Positions 33,332-47,156 are shown, counted from the first letter of the stretch. The stretch is DNA of 64,000 nt from Sphingobium soli (GCF_020782245.1 NZ_JAJGNP010000001.1:1-64000), one strand, 5' to 3'. Translations and numbers: made by a program. The notes: generated by a model from the letters alone, not told the origin.

Positions 33332-34669
33332 ATGGTGAGTGGCGTTTCAGCGGCTGAAAACAGCGCGACCAACAATGTGCAGACAGCGACGAACGAGCCT
33401 GGCGGCAGCCATCAGGTGCACGCGGGAGAGACGTTGTCGCAGATCGCGCAGCGTTACGGCACCGATGTCGGCACGCTGGCGGCGCTCAACGACATTCGCA
33501 ATCCCGACCTGATCCATGTCGGCGACCAGCTGACTCTGCCGGCGGGCGCCGCACAGGGCTATGAGGTCGCATTCGGCGACACACTGGGCAAGATCGCGGC
33601 GCGCCACGGCGTCGGGCTGGACGCGCTGTTGTCGGCCAATCCGCAGATCGCCGACCCCAATCGCATCTTCCCGGGCGACCAGCTGTCGATCCCCGCCAAC
33701 GATACGGCTGCGCCCGCGACGGAAACGCAGCAGGTCGCGCCGGTCGAGGGCGCGCCGCGCGTCGAGGGTGGCACGCTGGCGCTCAGCGAAACCGACATCA
33801 CCAACATCAAGAAGACGCTGCAGACCGAATGGGTGCAATCAGCCGGCGACGCGCAGGCGCATGGCATCATCGACACCATCCTGAACCGCACAGCGTCGGG
33901 CCATTGGGGCGACAGCGTGTCGGACGTGGTGAATGCTTATAATCAGTTTTCCGACATCAACGGGCCGATCGCCCGCGCCGACGGCCGCAATGCCGTGGAG
34001 GATATTCCTGAGAGCCAGATCAGCACCCGCGTCGACCAGATGGTGGACGATTATCTGGCCGAGCGGGCGGCAGGCACGCCATCGTCCGTGGGATCGCACC
34101 TCAATTACGCCAATCCCAATTATAGCAGCCCCAACAATCTGGGCTGGATCAATGCGCTGGACGGACCAGTGCTGGGCCGGGGCGATGCGGTCCACCATCA
34201 TGGCACGGTGCCCGAACTGGACCGCTATCGTCCCGATGATTTTGCCGTGGCGCTGCCCGGCACCGCTGCGGCTGAGACTGCGCCGGCCGACCAGACGCCT
34301 GTCAGCGGCTCGATCGACGGGCGCGCGGCGGCGGCGGCTAATGGCGTGCACGTCAAGAGCGAGGCTGTGCAGATCAGCCGGCTGGATGCCGAAATGGAGC
34401 CGGCCATTCGCGCGGTCGCGCAGGCGGCGCAGCGGCTGAGGCTGCCCACTCCGGTCATCACGTCCGGCAATGACAGCCGCCACATGAATGGGTCGCTCCA
34501 TTATAGTGACCAGGCGCTCGATTTCCGCGGCAACAATATCAGCGCGGCGCAGGGCCAGGCCTTTCAGGACGAAGTGCGCGCGATATTGGGCGAACGCTAC
34601 GACGTAGAGTTTGAAACCTTCGCCAATACAAGCAACAATCACCTGCATGTGGAGTTCGACCCGGACTGA
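33332..34669 (+). CDS. Cell-wall protein: two LysM, SleB-like and M15-like modules
   Basis: A 445-residue protein in three parts. Two LysM peptidoglycan-binding domains are at residues 28-70 (HQVHAGETLSQIAQRYGTDV) and 77-121 (YEVAFGDTLGKIAARHGVGL). A middle part (~150-260) resembles SleB/CwlJ-type hydrolases: LQTEWVQSAGDAQAHGIIDT, ILNRTASGHWGDSVSDVV and NQFSDING. The C-terminal ~100 residues carry GSLHYSDQALDFRG and NHLHVEFDPD, the His/Asp/His zinc pattern of M15 D,D-peptidase relatives. No signal peptide is evident; residues 1-25 are Ser/Asn/Thr-rich, so the export route is unclear. GGAGCAGGG precedes the ATG. The small lipoprotein gene follows after 17 bases. Confidence 0.75.
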   Translation: MVSGVSAAENSATNNVQTATNEPGGSHQVHAGETLSQIAQRYGTDVGTLAALNDIRNPDLIHVGDQLTLPAGAAQGYEVAFGDTLGKIAARHGVGLDALLSANPQIADPNRIFPGDQLSIPANDTAAPATETQQVAPVEGAPRVEGGTLALSETDITNIKKTLQTEWVQSAGDAQAHGIIDTILNRTASGHWGDSVSDVVNAYNQFSDINGPIARADGRNAVEDIPESQISTRVDQMVDDYLAERAAGTPSSVGSHLNYANPNYSSPNNLGWINALDGPVLGRGDAVHHHGTVPELDRYRPDDFAVALPGTAAAETAPADQTPVSGSIDGRAAAAANGVHVKSEAVQISRLDAEMEPAIRAVAQAAQRLRLPTPVITSGNDSRHMNGSLHYSDQALDFRGNNISAAQGQAFQDEVRAILGERYDVEFETFANTSNNHLHVEFDPD

Positions 34670-34686
34670 ACCGAGGGACTGACGAG

Positions 34687-35157
34687 ATGCGGCGATGGAG
34701 GCTAGCCCCCGCCGGGGCGATGATGCTGCTCGCAAGTGCGGGGTGCGCGCCAGCGGGCGACGCATCCCAGCGGCAGATGGAAGAGACTGGCACGCCCGCC
34801 CGTGCCGCTGCGGCCATCACGGCGCAAACGACCAGTGCGAGCGCGCAGTCGCGCCTGCTGGGCAAGAGCGATTTCACCCTGCGCGGCAAGCCCGCCTGCA
34901 AGATCGCCTATGCCTATGCCGGCCATGCGCCCGATACGCTGTTCTGGGAGGAGCCCTGCGCCGACGTCACGGCGCGGCTGGCAGGTAAGAGCGGTCTTCA
35001 AGGCTGGGGCAAATGGCGGCGGTTGGACGACCATGCTCGCAAGTTCGTGCAGGCGATGCCTGGCGGCCGCGTCCTCTATGTCGAGGGCCGTTTCAGCGCG
35101 TCAGTCTATCCTGTCGGGACGAGCGGCGAGGCCTATGAAGTGACCGTGGCGGATTGA
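34687..35157 (+). CDS. Small putative lipoprotein, unknown function
   Basis: A 156-residue protein beginning MRRWRLAPAGAMMLLASAGC with a plausible lipobox ending at Cys20. The mature part has a Thr/Ala-rich linker followed by a domain with two further cysteines (GKPACKIAYAY and WEEPCADVT) that could form a disulfide, then GRVLYVEGRFSASVYPVGT. No family was recognised. It follows the LysM enzyme by 17 bases in the same direction, suggesting a joint envelope role. Confidence 0.6.
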   Translation: MRRWRLAPAGAMMLLASAGCAPAGDASQRQMEETGTPARAAAAITAQTTSASAQSRLLGKSDFTLRGKPACKIAYAYAGHAPDTLFWEEPCADVTARLAGKSGLQGWGKWRRLDDHARKFVQAMPGGRVLYVEGRFSASVYPVGTSGEAYEVTVAD

Positions 35158-35182
35158 GGGGCGCGGCGCACGCCGCGTCCCC
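35158..35182. terminator. Long GC hairpin between convergent genes
   Basis: GGGGCGCGGCG pairs with CGCCGCG-T-CCCC with a single bulged T, right after the small lipoprotein stop and just before the receptor gene stop. No T-run; likely a bidirectional end-of-transcript structure. Confidence 0.45.
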
Positions 35183-35190
35183 CGGCCGCA

Positions 35191-37332
35191 TCAGAAACGG
35201 TAGGTCGCGCCGATGGTGAAGTTGCGCGGCGCGCCATAGCGATACTGGCTGAACGAGCCCATATTGCTGTAGAATTTTTCGTCGAACAGATTGTCGACAT
35301 TGGCCTGTAGCTGCAATTGCGGCGTCACCGCATAGCGTGCCATCAGCGCGACCAGCGTATAGCCGTCCTGCTGGAAGCGGAAGGCCGCGCCGGTGACGGG
35401 ATTGGCCCCGTCCGAATAGGCCTTGCTGCGATAATTGATGCCACCGCCAACGGTGAGGCCGTCAAGCGCCCCGCCCAGATCATAGGTGGTAAAGATTTTC
35501 AGCAGCTTGCGCGGCTGGTCGGTGTTGGCGGGAACATCGTCGGCATCCTCCGCCTTGAACTGGCTGTAGCTGGCATTGACGTTCCAGCCTGGCATCGGCT
35601 GCCCGGTGACTTCCAGTTCGAACCCCTTGCTGACCACGCCCGCGGCCGCGCGATAGGGCTGGAACAACAGCCCATCGACGATGATCTGAGGCCCATCCAT
35701 CTGCCCGACATTATCCTGTTCAATGCGAAATAGCGCGACCGAGGTTTGCAAAGCGCCGCCAAAGAAGCTGCTCTTAAGGCCGATTTCATAGGCATTGCCG
35801 TCCAGCGGATCGAGCAGCCGCCGTTCGCGATCGTAAAGATTCTGCGGCTGGAAAATCTTGGTATAGCTGGCGTAGACCCGGTGGTTGGGCGTCAGGTCAT
35901 AGAGCGCGCCGACATAGGGAATGAAGACATTGTCGTCGCCATAGTCGCTGGTCGCGCCCCAGGCATAGCCGGTCTGTTTCCAGCTGGCGATGCGGCCGCC
36001 CAATATGACCTTGAGCGGATCGGCGATGTTGAGGCGCATCGCGCCATAATAGCCGGTCTGCTTGATCCGTTCCTGTTCGTTGCGCACCGGCGTCGTGCCC
36101 CAGATGGGCTCGGGATAGGGCACGCCTTCCTGCCCGATGACGGGCAGGTCGGTGAGCCATGGCAAAGGCGCTTCGAAATTGTCGGTGTGGCGTTTGAGGA
36201 CGCTGTGCAGCGCGCCGAGCACCACTTCATGGTCGCGGCCGAACAAAGGCACCAGCCCCTTCAATTGCGCATCGAAGCTGTTCTGGATGCTTTGCCCCGA
36301 CGATTTATAGGGATTGGTGCCGTCCATCGTGCCCGTATCCTTGTCCACGGTGCCGTACAGATAGAGCAGCTGCGTATCGCCGGTGTTCTTGAGGCGGTTA
36401 TAGTTGAGCGTGAGGTTCCAGCGATCCCCAAATTCCTGGCGCACGGTGGCAAAGATATTCTGGTTGGTTGTGTTCCAATAGGTCCAGTCCGCCGCCGTGG
36501 TCTGCGATCGCGGCAGGTCCGTCACCGAGCCGTCGCTGTAGAAGGTGGGCAACGCGCCCCAGGTGATGCCGCGCGGCTTGGTATCCTGATGACTGATGCC
36601 AGCGCGGACCAGCGTGGTATCCGTGAGGTCAGCGTCGACGACGCCATAAAGCACCCATTTCTTGCGGTGCTGAATGTCGATATAGCTGTCCCCTTCCTCG
36701 TACCGGCCGACCAGGCGGGCCCGCACGCGTCCGTCGGCGGTCAACGGGCCTGCGACATCTGCGGACAGACGCCAGGTATCCCAGCTGCCGATGCTGGCGC
36801 TGGCATAGCCGGTCAATTCGGTCGCGTCGGCATGTTTGCGCACAAGGTTGACGGAGGCGGATGGATCGCCCGCGCCCGAGAGCAGGCCAGTCGCGCCGCG
36901 GACGATTTCCACCCGTTCATAGATGGACACGTCGATGCTGGTTTCGCCATTGCCCCCCGCCAGCGTCCAGGCCGCCGGCACGCCATCGACCTGCGTATTA
37001 CGGATTTCAAAACCACGCGCGAAGAAGCTGTTGCGCACATCATCAAATTCATTGGCGGAGACGCCGACCGCGTTGGTGATGACGTCCTTCACCGTAATGA
37101 GATTCTGATCGAGGATACGCTGCGCGGTCATGATGCTGACCGATTGCGGCGTTTCGAGCGTGGTGAGGCCAAGGCCGGTCGCGGTGTCTATCTTGTTTTG
37201 CAGCGTATAGGTGCCGGTGACGACGATCGTCTCTTCATCAGGCGCGCTTGCAGCGTCGGGCGCCTGGGCAAAAGCCGGCGCAACGAAGGCACACAGGGCG
37301 GCAGTGGAAAGCCAGGCGAAGGTCCGTGTCAT
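35191..37332 (-). CDS. TonB-dependent siderophore receptor, FhuE/coprogen-like
   Basis: A 713-residue outer-membrane receptor. Signal peptide MTRTFAWLSTAALCAFVAPAFA is followed by a TonB box-like EETIVVTGTYT. The plug domain contains LTTLETPQSVSIMTAQRI, SFFARGFEIRNTQVDGVPA and ERVEIVRGATGLLSGAGDPSASVNLVRK, the signature of FhuE/ferric-hydroxamate-type receptors. The barrel ends in PRNFTIGATYRF with terminal Phe. ATG at 37332 or 37350 is possible; GGGGGA lies between. An iron-box-like palindrome lies 48 bases upstream. No ABC transporter or siderophore genes are in the window, so it may scavenge siderophores made by others. Confidence 0.93.
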   Translation of the reverse strand: MTRTFAWLSTAALCAFVAPAFAQAPDAASAPDEETIVVTGTYTLQNKIDTATGLGLTTLETPQSVSIMTAQRILDQNLITVKDVITNAVGVSANEFDDVRNSFFARGFEIRNTQVDGVPAAWTLAGGNGETSIDVSIYERVEIVRGATGLLSGAGDPSASVNLVRKHADATELTGYASASIGSWDTWRLSADVAGPLTADGRVRARLVGRYEEGDSYIDIQHRKKWVLYGVVDADLTDTTLVRAGISHQDTKPRGITWGALPTFYSDGSVTDLPRSQTTAADWTYWNTTNQNIFATVRQEFGDRWNLTLNYNRLKNTGDTQLLYLYGTVDKDTGTMDGTNPYKSSGQSIQNSFDAQLKGLVPLFGRDHEVVLGALHSVLKRHTDNFEAPLPWLTDLPVIGQEGVPYPEPIWGTTPVRNEQERIKQTGYYGAMRLNIADPLKVILGGRIASWKQTGYAWGATSDYGDDNVFIPYVGALYDLTPNHRVYASYTKIFQPQNLYDRERRLLDPLDGNAYEIGLKSSFFGGALQTSVALFRIEQDNVGQMDGPQIIVDGLLFQPYRAAAGVVSKGFELEVTGQPMPGWNVNASYSQFKAEDADDVPANTDQPRKLLKIFTTYDLGGALDGLTVGGGINYRSKAYSDGANPVTGAAFRFQQDGYTLVALMARYAVTPQLQLQANVDNLFDEKFYSNMGSFSQYRYGAPRNFTIGATYRF

Positions 37333-37379
37333 GGTGCGATTGTCCCCCATATATGTTCGTTGCGGCCCGCTAATCACAA

Positions 37380-37394
37380 TGCGAATAATTTGCA
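37380..37394. promoter_or_regulatory. Iron-box-like palindrome upstream of the second receptor
   Basis: TGCGAATAATTTGCA has 6-base arms with one mismatch around TAA and shares TGCGAAT with the sites before tonB and the first receptor. It lies 48-62 bases before the receptor start. Confidence 0.5.
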
Positions 37395-37616
37395 ATAGCT
37401 TTTACGTCTGTGTTTTTGAATAGGAGCAATCCAATGCTGATACGGATGCAGCCGGGATGCTCAGGATGCAGGCAAAATGGCGGGAAGCTAGTTCGTCCCT
37501 GCCGATCGAAGCTGTCGAGCGCGGGGGGATAAGCGCCAGCGACAGCCTCAAGCCGCCGGTGGCATCTGCCACGCGTTGCCGTTGCCCGCCTCCCCCGTCC
37601 CGGCTAAGGCGCGGCC

Positions 37617-38924
37617 ATGACCGTGCCTGACGCCCCGCCCCGCCATCCGCTGCGCTTTCCCGATTTCCGCGCCTATCTGGTCGGCCGGCTTTGCGCGGTG
37701 CTGGCGCAATATGGCATGATGATCGTGCTGGGGTGGCAGGCCTATAATATCGCGCGCGAAACGATGACGACCGCCGGCGCCTCGGCGCAACTGGGGCTGA
37801 TCGGGCTGGCGCAGTTCTTGCCGCTTTTTTTCCTGACGCCCATCACGGGATGGGTGGCCGACCATTTTGACCGTCGAATCATCACCCGCATCACATTGTC
37901 GGTGCTGGCGGCGGCGTCGGGGCTGCTGGCCTTTGCGACCTATGAAGGCTGGGTCAGCCTGCCGCTGATATTCGGCATGGCGGTGATTGTTGGCACGGCG
38001 CGCGCGTTCAACGGCCCGGCCTATGGCGCGCTGGCCCCCAATCTGGTGCCACTGGCGGTGCTGCCCAATGCCATCGCCATTTCCTCAGTCGCGTGGCAGG
38101 CGGGCATGATCGCGGGGCCGGCGCTGGGCGGCTATGCCTATGCCGCGACGCCCTGGGGCGCTTATGCCATGGCGGCTGGCCTGTTCACCGTGGCGCTGGG
38201 CGCCATGCTGCTGATCGGCCCGGTGCCGCAGCCACCGCGTCAGACGGGTCGCCACCCAGTCCGGCAGATGATCGACGGCTTTGCCTATGTGAAGGGCAAC
38301 CGGCTGGTGCTGGCTACGATCACACTGGACCTGTTCGCGGTGCTGCTGGCGGGCGCGACGGCGCTGCTGCCGGTCTATGCCCGCGACATATTGCATGTGG
38401 GATCGACGGGCCTGGGCCATCTGGCGGCAGCGCCGGGCATCGGCGCGGCGGTGACGGCTTTGTGGTTTTCGTTCCGCCCGATGAAAAGCGAGGTGGGGTT
38501 GAAGATGCTGGGTGCGGTGATCCTGTTCGGCATCGCCACCATCATATTCGGGTCCACCGCCTTCCTGTCGCGCGACATTGCCATGCCCGTGGGCCTGGGC
38601 TCGCTGGTCGTGCTGGGCGGCGCGGACATGGTGTCGGTGTTCGTGCGCCAGTCGCTGGTGCAATTGCATACGCCCGACGCGATGCGCGGGCGCGTGTCGA
38701 GCCTGTCGCAGCTCACCATTTCGGCGTCCAACGAACTGGGCGAGGCGGAATCGGGTTTTCTGGCCGCGCTGGTCGGCCCGGTGGCGGCGGTGATCGGAGG
38801 CGGCGTCGGCGCAATCATCATTACCTTATTATGGTCGCGGCTCTTTCCAGAATTGCGCCTTGCACGTAGCTTTGATCCACCCGACATCGGGCGCGCGGAA
38901 ATCAGCCAGGAGAAGGCATCATGA
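37617..38924 (+). CDS. MFS transporter (EntS/MFS_3 type)
   Basis: A 435-residue inner-membrane major-facilitator protein with about twelve hydrophobic segments. The loop 2-3 motif [19 protein letters not shown] and late [38 protein letters not shown] are typical of the EntS-type MFS_3 group, some members of which export siderophores; most are uncharacterised. The start has AAGG seven bases upstream. Its stop overlaps cysK as ATGA, so the two are translationally coupled. Proximity to a siderophore receptor is suggestive but not proof of a siderophore role. Confidence 0.88.
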   Translation: MTVPDAPPRHPLRFPDFRAYLVGRLCAVLAQYGMMIVLGWQAYNIARETMTTAGASAQLGLIGLAQFLPLFFLTPITGWVADHFDRRIITRITLSVLAAASGLLAFATYEGWVSLPLIFGMAVIVGTARAFNGPAYGALAPNLVPLAVLPNAIAISSVAWQAGMIAGPALGGYAYAATPWGAYAMAAGLFTVALGAMLLIGPVPQPPRQTGRHPVRQMIDGFAYVKGNRLVLATITLDLFAVLLAGATALLPVYARDILHVGSTGLGHLAAAPGIGAAVTALWFSFRPMKSEVGLKMLGAVILFGIATIIFGSTAFLSRDIAMPVGLGSLVVLGGADMVSVFVRQSLVQLHTPDAMRGRVSSLSQLTISASNELGEAESGFLAALVGPVAAVIGGGVGAIIITLLWSRLFPELRLARSFDPPDIGRAEISQEKAS

Positions 38925-39838
38925 AAGCAGCCACGATACTCGAAACCATCGGCAACACGCCGCATATCCGGATGCAGCGCCTGTTCGGCGACGCGGAAGT
39001 GTGGATCAAGTCGGAACGGTCGAACCCCGGCGGGTCGATCAAGGACCGGATTGCGCTCGCCATGATCGAGGCGGCCGAAGCCTCGGGCGAGCTGAAGCCG
39101 GGCGGCACCATCATTGAACCGACATCAGGCAATACCGGCGTTGGCCTTGCCATGGTGGCGGCGGTCAAAGGCTATAAGCTGGTGCTGGTCATGCCCGAAA
39201 GCATGTCGATCGAGCGGCGACGGCTGATGCTGGCCTATGGCGCGAGCTTTGACCTTACCCCGCGCGAAAAGGGGATGAAGGGCGCGATCGAGCGCGCGCT
39301 GGAGCTGGTCGGGCAGACGCCGGGCAGCTGGATGCCGCAGCAGTTCGAAAATCCCGCCAATATCGACGTGCATGTGCGCACCACCGCGCAGGAAATCCTG
39401 GCCGATTTCGCCGACGCGCCGATCGATGCGCTGGTAACGGGCGTGGGCACGGGCGGCCATATCACCGGGGTGGCCGAGGTGCTGAAAAAGCAATGGCCCG
39501 CGATGAAGGTCTTTGCCGTCGAACCGACGCTTTCTCCGGTCATCAGCGGCGGCCAGCCCGGCCCGCACCCGATTCAGGGCATCGGCGCGGGCTTCATCCC
39601 GGCGAATTTGCATACGCAGCTGCTCGACGGCGTGGTGCAGGTCGATCCGGCGGATGCCAAGGACTATGCCCGCCGGGCCGCGCGTGAGGAAGGGATGCTG
39701 GTGGGCATATCGTCCGGCGCGACGCTGGCGGGCATCGCGCAAAAGCTGAAGGACATGGCACCGGGCAGCCGGGTGCTGGGCTTCAACTATGATACGGGCG
39801 AGCGCTATCTGTCCGTGCCCGATTTCCTGCCGGAATAA
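38921..39838 (+). CDS. cysK: Cysteine synthase A
   Basis: Makes cysteine from O-acetylserine and sulfide with PLP. The 305-residue protein has the PLP lysine Lys41 in [10 protein letters not shown], the substrate loop EPTSGNTG (residues ~66-73), [14 protein letters not shown] for phosphate binding and [12 protein letters not shown]. The start overlaps the MFS stop as ATGA, and the SleB-type gene follows 10 bases after the stop. CysK in this family is typically around 310 residues, so it is complete. Confidence 0.95.
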   Translation: MKAATILETIGNTPHIRMQRLFGDAEVWIKSERSNPGGSIKDRIALAMIEAAEASGELKPGGTIIEPTSGNTGVGLAMVAAVKGYKLVLVMPESMSIERRRLMLAYGASFDLTPREKGMKGAIERALELVGQTPGSWMPQQFENPANIDVHVRTTAQEILADFADAPIDALVTGVGTGGHITGVAEVLKKQWPAMKVFAVEPTLSPVISGGQPGPHPIQGIGAGFIPANLHTQLLDGVVQVDPADAKDYARRAAREEGMLVGISSGATLAGIAQKLKDMAPGSRVLGFNYDTGERYLSVPDFLPE

Positions 39839-39848
39839 GCCGCCCTGC

Positions 39849-41177
39849 ATGGCCGCGCGCGCCGACGCCCCCTCTCCCCTCGCATGGATCGCCTGGGCGC
39901 TGATCCTGATCGGGCTGCCCATGGCGGTGGCCGGATGGGAGACGCGCGGCCGTGACGTGGCGCATGGCCCTGGACCGGTGCGCGGCCGCGTCGCGCGCAT
40001 CGAGCAACCGCCCAGCCCGCCGCCGCCGGTCGAGCCGGTGGAGGTCTATGCATTGGAGCGGGACGAGGCGCGGCGGTTCAATGCGGCGGTGCCTTTTTCC
40101 AAACTGGCCAATCCGGCGGCGCGGCCCTTCGTCTTTGCAGGGTCGCCCGAGGATCTGGCGCGGGCGGTCGATTGCCTGGCGGCAGCGCAAATCTACGAGG
40201 CGGGCGACGATGCCACAGGCGAGCAGGCGGTGGCACAGGTCGTGCTTAATCGGGTGCGCCATCCCGCCTTCCCCAAGACGGTGTGCGGCGTGGTGTTTCA
40301 GGGGCAAGAGCGGCGCACCGGCTGCCAGTTCACCTTCACCTGCGATGGCGCGCTAGCGCGCACCCCAGGCGCTGCGGCCTGGGACCGGGCGCGCGAGATC
40401 GCCAGGGCGGCGCTGGCGGGCAAGGTCTTCAAAGCGGTGGGATACGCCACCCATTATCATACCGATTGGGTCGTGCCCTATTGGAGCGGCAGCCTGGACA
40501 AGATCGCGGCGGTCGGCACGCATCTCTTCTTCCGCTGGCGCGGATGGTGGGGAACGCCGCCCGCCTTTCGCTTCACGCGCGACGGCGGCGAGCCGCTGAT
40601 CGGCAAGATCGCGAGGCTGTCGCCCGCGCATGTGGGCGGCGAGGTTCCGGTGATGGCGCAGGACGCGCCGGTCGTGACGGCGGGCGGGCTGGAGGCGCTG
40701 GTGACGCAGCCGCGCAAGAGCATCGGCGCGGATATGCTGGGCAAGTCGGTCGCGGGCGTGAAGCTGGCGGTGCTGGGGCCGGACGGCAAGAGCTTCCTGG
40801 TGGAATTGCCGGGCGGCGGATCGCCCGACAGCTGGCCCGCGCTCGCCCGCACATTTTGCGCCGGGCGGCTGGAATGCCGGATCATGGCGTGGAAGGCGGG
40901 CGCAACGCCGGGGAAGCTGCCGCTGACCGACCCGCAACTCGACGCGATGAGCTTTGCCTATATTCACGATGCGGGCAGCGGATTGCAGCGCGCGCTGTGG
41001 AATTGCGAACAGACGCCCCGGCCCAAGGAGCAGTGTATGCGGCGGCGGGTGGCGGCGGCGCCCCCTGCCCCACCGGCCGATGCCGGCCTTGCCGGCGTGC
41101 GCAAGAAGGAGCGCTTCGAAACGGTAACGATCGCGCCGGTGAACCCGCCGCGCGCCGCGCAGTCGCGGCAGGAATAA
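39849..41177 (+). CDS. SleB-type cell wall hydrolase
   Basis: A 442-residue envelope protein. An N-terminal membrane anchor (residues ~12-30, AWIAWALILIGLPMAVAG) is followed by a Pro-rich linker and a SleB/hydrolase_2 domain at ~100-205: DCLAAAQIYEAGDDATGEQAVAQVVLNR with Glu117 as probable catalytic acid, then TGCQFTFTCDGALA and GYATHYHTDWVVPYW. SleB enzymes cleave peptidoglycan glycan strands as lytic transglycosylases. The C-terminal half (205-442) is unusual and has no recognised domain. It starts 10 bases after cysK with no strong ribosome-binding site; transcription is probably shared. Confidence 0.85.
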   Translation: MAARADAPSPLAWIAWALILIGLPMAVAGWETRGRDVAHGPGPVRGRVARIEQPPSPPPPVEPVEVYALERDEARRFNAAVPFSKLANPAARPFVFAGSPEDLARAVDCLAAAQIYEAGDDATGEQAVAQVVLNRVRHPAFPKTVCGVVFQGQERRTGCQFTFTCDGALARTPGAAAWDRAREIARAALAGKVFKAVGYATHYHTDWVVPYWSGSLDKIAAVGTHLFFRWRGWWGTPPAFRFTRDGGEPLIGKIARLSPAHVGGEVPVMAQDAPVVTAGGLEALVTQPRKSIGADMLGKSVAGVKLAVLGPDGKSFLVELPGGGSPDSWPALARTFCAGRLECRIMAWKAGATPGKLPLTDPQLDAMSFAYIHDAGSGLQRALWNCEQTPRPKEQCMRRRVAAAPPAPPADAGLAGVRKKERFETVTIAPVNPPRAAQSRQE

Positions 41178-41246
41178 GTCGGCGATCGCGATGGCGGATC
41201 GCACATTCCATATCGTTACGGTATAGCATCACGATAACGCGGGGAC

Positions 41247-42578
41247 ATGATGGTCACGAGACGGCATTTTCTGGGGGGATCAGCCGGCGCGGTTGGACTG
41301 GCCATGGGCGCGGCGGGAGTGGCGCAGAGCGCGGGCGCGGCAAAGGAGTGGCCGATCGACCCGCCCTTTCGCTTTACCGGCGACATGGATGATTTCGACG
41401 CCGCGCAGACGGCACTGGCGGCGCTCTACGACGTGCGGCGCGACTTCGCCACGTTCGACGCGGCCTATTATGGCGCGATGACCCGGCCGGTGGAGGCCGC
41501 CTATCGCGCGCGGTCACACTGGGTGAACCGCAACCATGCCCTGTTCCTTCGCGGCGGATCGCCGGGCCATCCGCGCGATGCCGAACTGGATGCGTCGCGC
41601 GCGGCGGTGGCGCGGATGCTGGGCGCGGCGACCGACGAAATCGCGCTGTCGGCCGGGGGCACGGAGGCGCTCTACGCGCTGATCGCCAATTATGCGCCGC
41701 TGCGGGCCGGGGACGCGGTCATCTATGCCGATGTCGATTATGATGAAATGCAGTTCGCCTGCGACTATCTGGCGCAAAGCCGGGGCGCGCGGCTGGTGCG
41801 GTTCGACCTGCCCGAACCGCAGACCAAGGCCAATATCCTTGCCGCCTATGACAAGATATTGCGGGATACGCCGCGTGCCAAGTTGTTGCTGCTGACCCAT
41901 TTGTCGAACCGCAACGGGCTGGTGCCGCCTGTCAAGGCGATTGTCGCGATGGCCAAGGCGCGCGGCGTCGATGTGATCCTGGACAGCGCGCAGGCGGTGG
42001 GCCACATCCCCTTCACCGTCGCTGACACCGGCGCCGACTTTATCGGCTTTTCGCTTCACAAATGGCTGGCCGCGCCGCTGGGCACAGGTGGCATCTATAT
42101 CGCCAGGGATCGGTTGAAGGACATCAACCCGTGGCTGGGCAACCGCATCCATGACGCCGACGATATTCGCGCGCGGATTCCGACGGGAACGGTCGATTTC
42201 GCCGCCCGGCTGACCGTGCCCGCCGCCATCGCGATGCAGGATGCGATCGACCTGGAGGCCAAGCATCGCCATCTGCTGCGCCTGCGCAATTATTGGGTGG
42301 AGCGTGTGCGCGACGTTCCGGGGCTGGAGATCATGCTGCCCGACGAACCGGGCAACTACGGCGCGGTGAGCGCATTCCGGCTGCCGGGCATGAACGGGCC
42401 GGACGACGCCAGGAAGGCGGCCAAGCTGTTCCTCGACAAATATCATTTGCTGGCGGTGGCGAAGGCGGGGCTGGCAAGCGGGCCGGTGCTGCGCGTGACG
42501 CCCGCCCTGTTCAACAGCAGCGCGGAACTGGACCGGCTGGTGGCGGCGATTATCGCGGAGCGCGGCCTGTTTGCGTGA
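41247..42578 (+). CDS. Tat-exported class-V aminotransferase-like PLP enzyme
   Basis: A 443-residue protein of the aminotransferase class V / isopenicillin-N-epimerase-like group. The PLP lysine is in GFSLHKWLAAPLGTGG, with LSAGGTEALYALIANYAP, DSAQAVGHIPF, and ALFNSSAELDRLV at the C-terminus. The N-terminus MVTRRHFLGGSAGAVGLAMG is a clear twin-arginine signal, so the folded enzyme is probably exported; PLP enzymes of this group are usually cytoplasmic. The substrate is unknown. Start 41247 or 41250 (GCGGGGA just upstream favours 41250). It is the last gene before the rpoB promoter. Confidence 0.85.
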   Translation: MMVTRRHFLGGSAGAVGLAMGAAGVAQSAGAAKEWPIDPPFRFTGDMDDFDAAQTALAALYDVRRDFATFDAAYYGAMTRPVEAAYRARSHWVNRNHALFLRGGSPGHPRDAELDASRAAVARMLGAATDEIALSAGGTEALYALIANYAPLRAGDAVIYADVDYDEMQFACDYLAQSRGARLVRFDLPEPQTKANILAAYDKILRDTPRAKLLLLTHLSNRNGLVPPVKAIVAMAKARGVDVILDSAQAVGHIPFTVADTGADFIGFSLHKWLAAPLGTGGIYIARDRLKDINPWLGNRIHDADDIRARIPTGTVDFAARLTVPAAIAMQDAIDLEAKHRHLLRLRNYWVERVRDVPGLEIMLPDEPGNYGAVSAFRLPGMNGPDDARKAAKLFLDKYHLLAVAKAGLASGPVLRVTPALFNSSAELDRLVAAIIAERGLFA

Positions 42579-42619
42579 AGCGTCGATGAAACCTGGAAAG
42601 CAATTGCGCGTTCCCCCTC

Positions 42620-42648
42620 TTCACAAGTCCCCTGCCCCGGACTATATG
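42620..42648 (+). promoter_or_regulatory. Candidate housekeeping promoter of rpoBC
   Basis: TTCACA and TATATG are separated by exactly 17 bases, a near-consensus sigma-70-type promoter and the best in this intergenic region. It gives a leader of about 280 bases before rpoB. Confidence 0.6.
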
Positions 42649-42935
42649 GGCGGTTCGCAAGTCGGCGAATGATGGCCCATGGGCATTATACGCCGCGCCC
42701 GGATCGCTCGGGAGCCATGATCGCGTTGCGCACGATCGGCGGCAGGAATAGGGCGGTTTCATCGGGTTACTCAGACGCTACAGTGCGGATCGGACAGTCC
42801 CGGCCCGCACTTTTTTGCGTGGGCTGAATGGAGCGAATCGCTCCCTTCCCGCCCATGGACCGGCTGAATTTTCGCTGCGATGCGGAAAAACGCGACGAAC
42901 AGACGACCGCTCAGACAGGTACAGGCAGGACACGC
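42649..42935 (+). other. Long leader upstream of rpoB
   Basis: No convincing gene is present. The leader contains a GCCCGCAC-TTTTTT-GCGTGGGC-like imperfect hairpin near 42813 that could attenuate, but pairing is poor. Ribosomal protein genes rplJ/rplL, which precede rpoB in most bacteria, are absent here. Confidence 0.4.
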
Positions 42936-47099
<4,164 letters not shown>

Positions 47100-47156
47100 G
47101 GTTGGTCGGGGCGTTGCACGTCGCAGCGCCCTCTCCTGCTTCGCCACAGAATTTTA

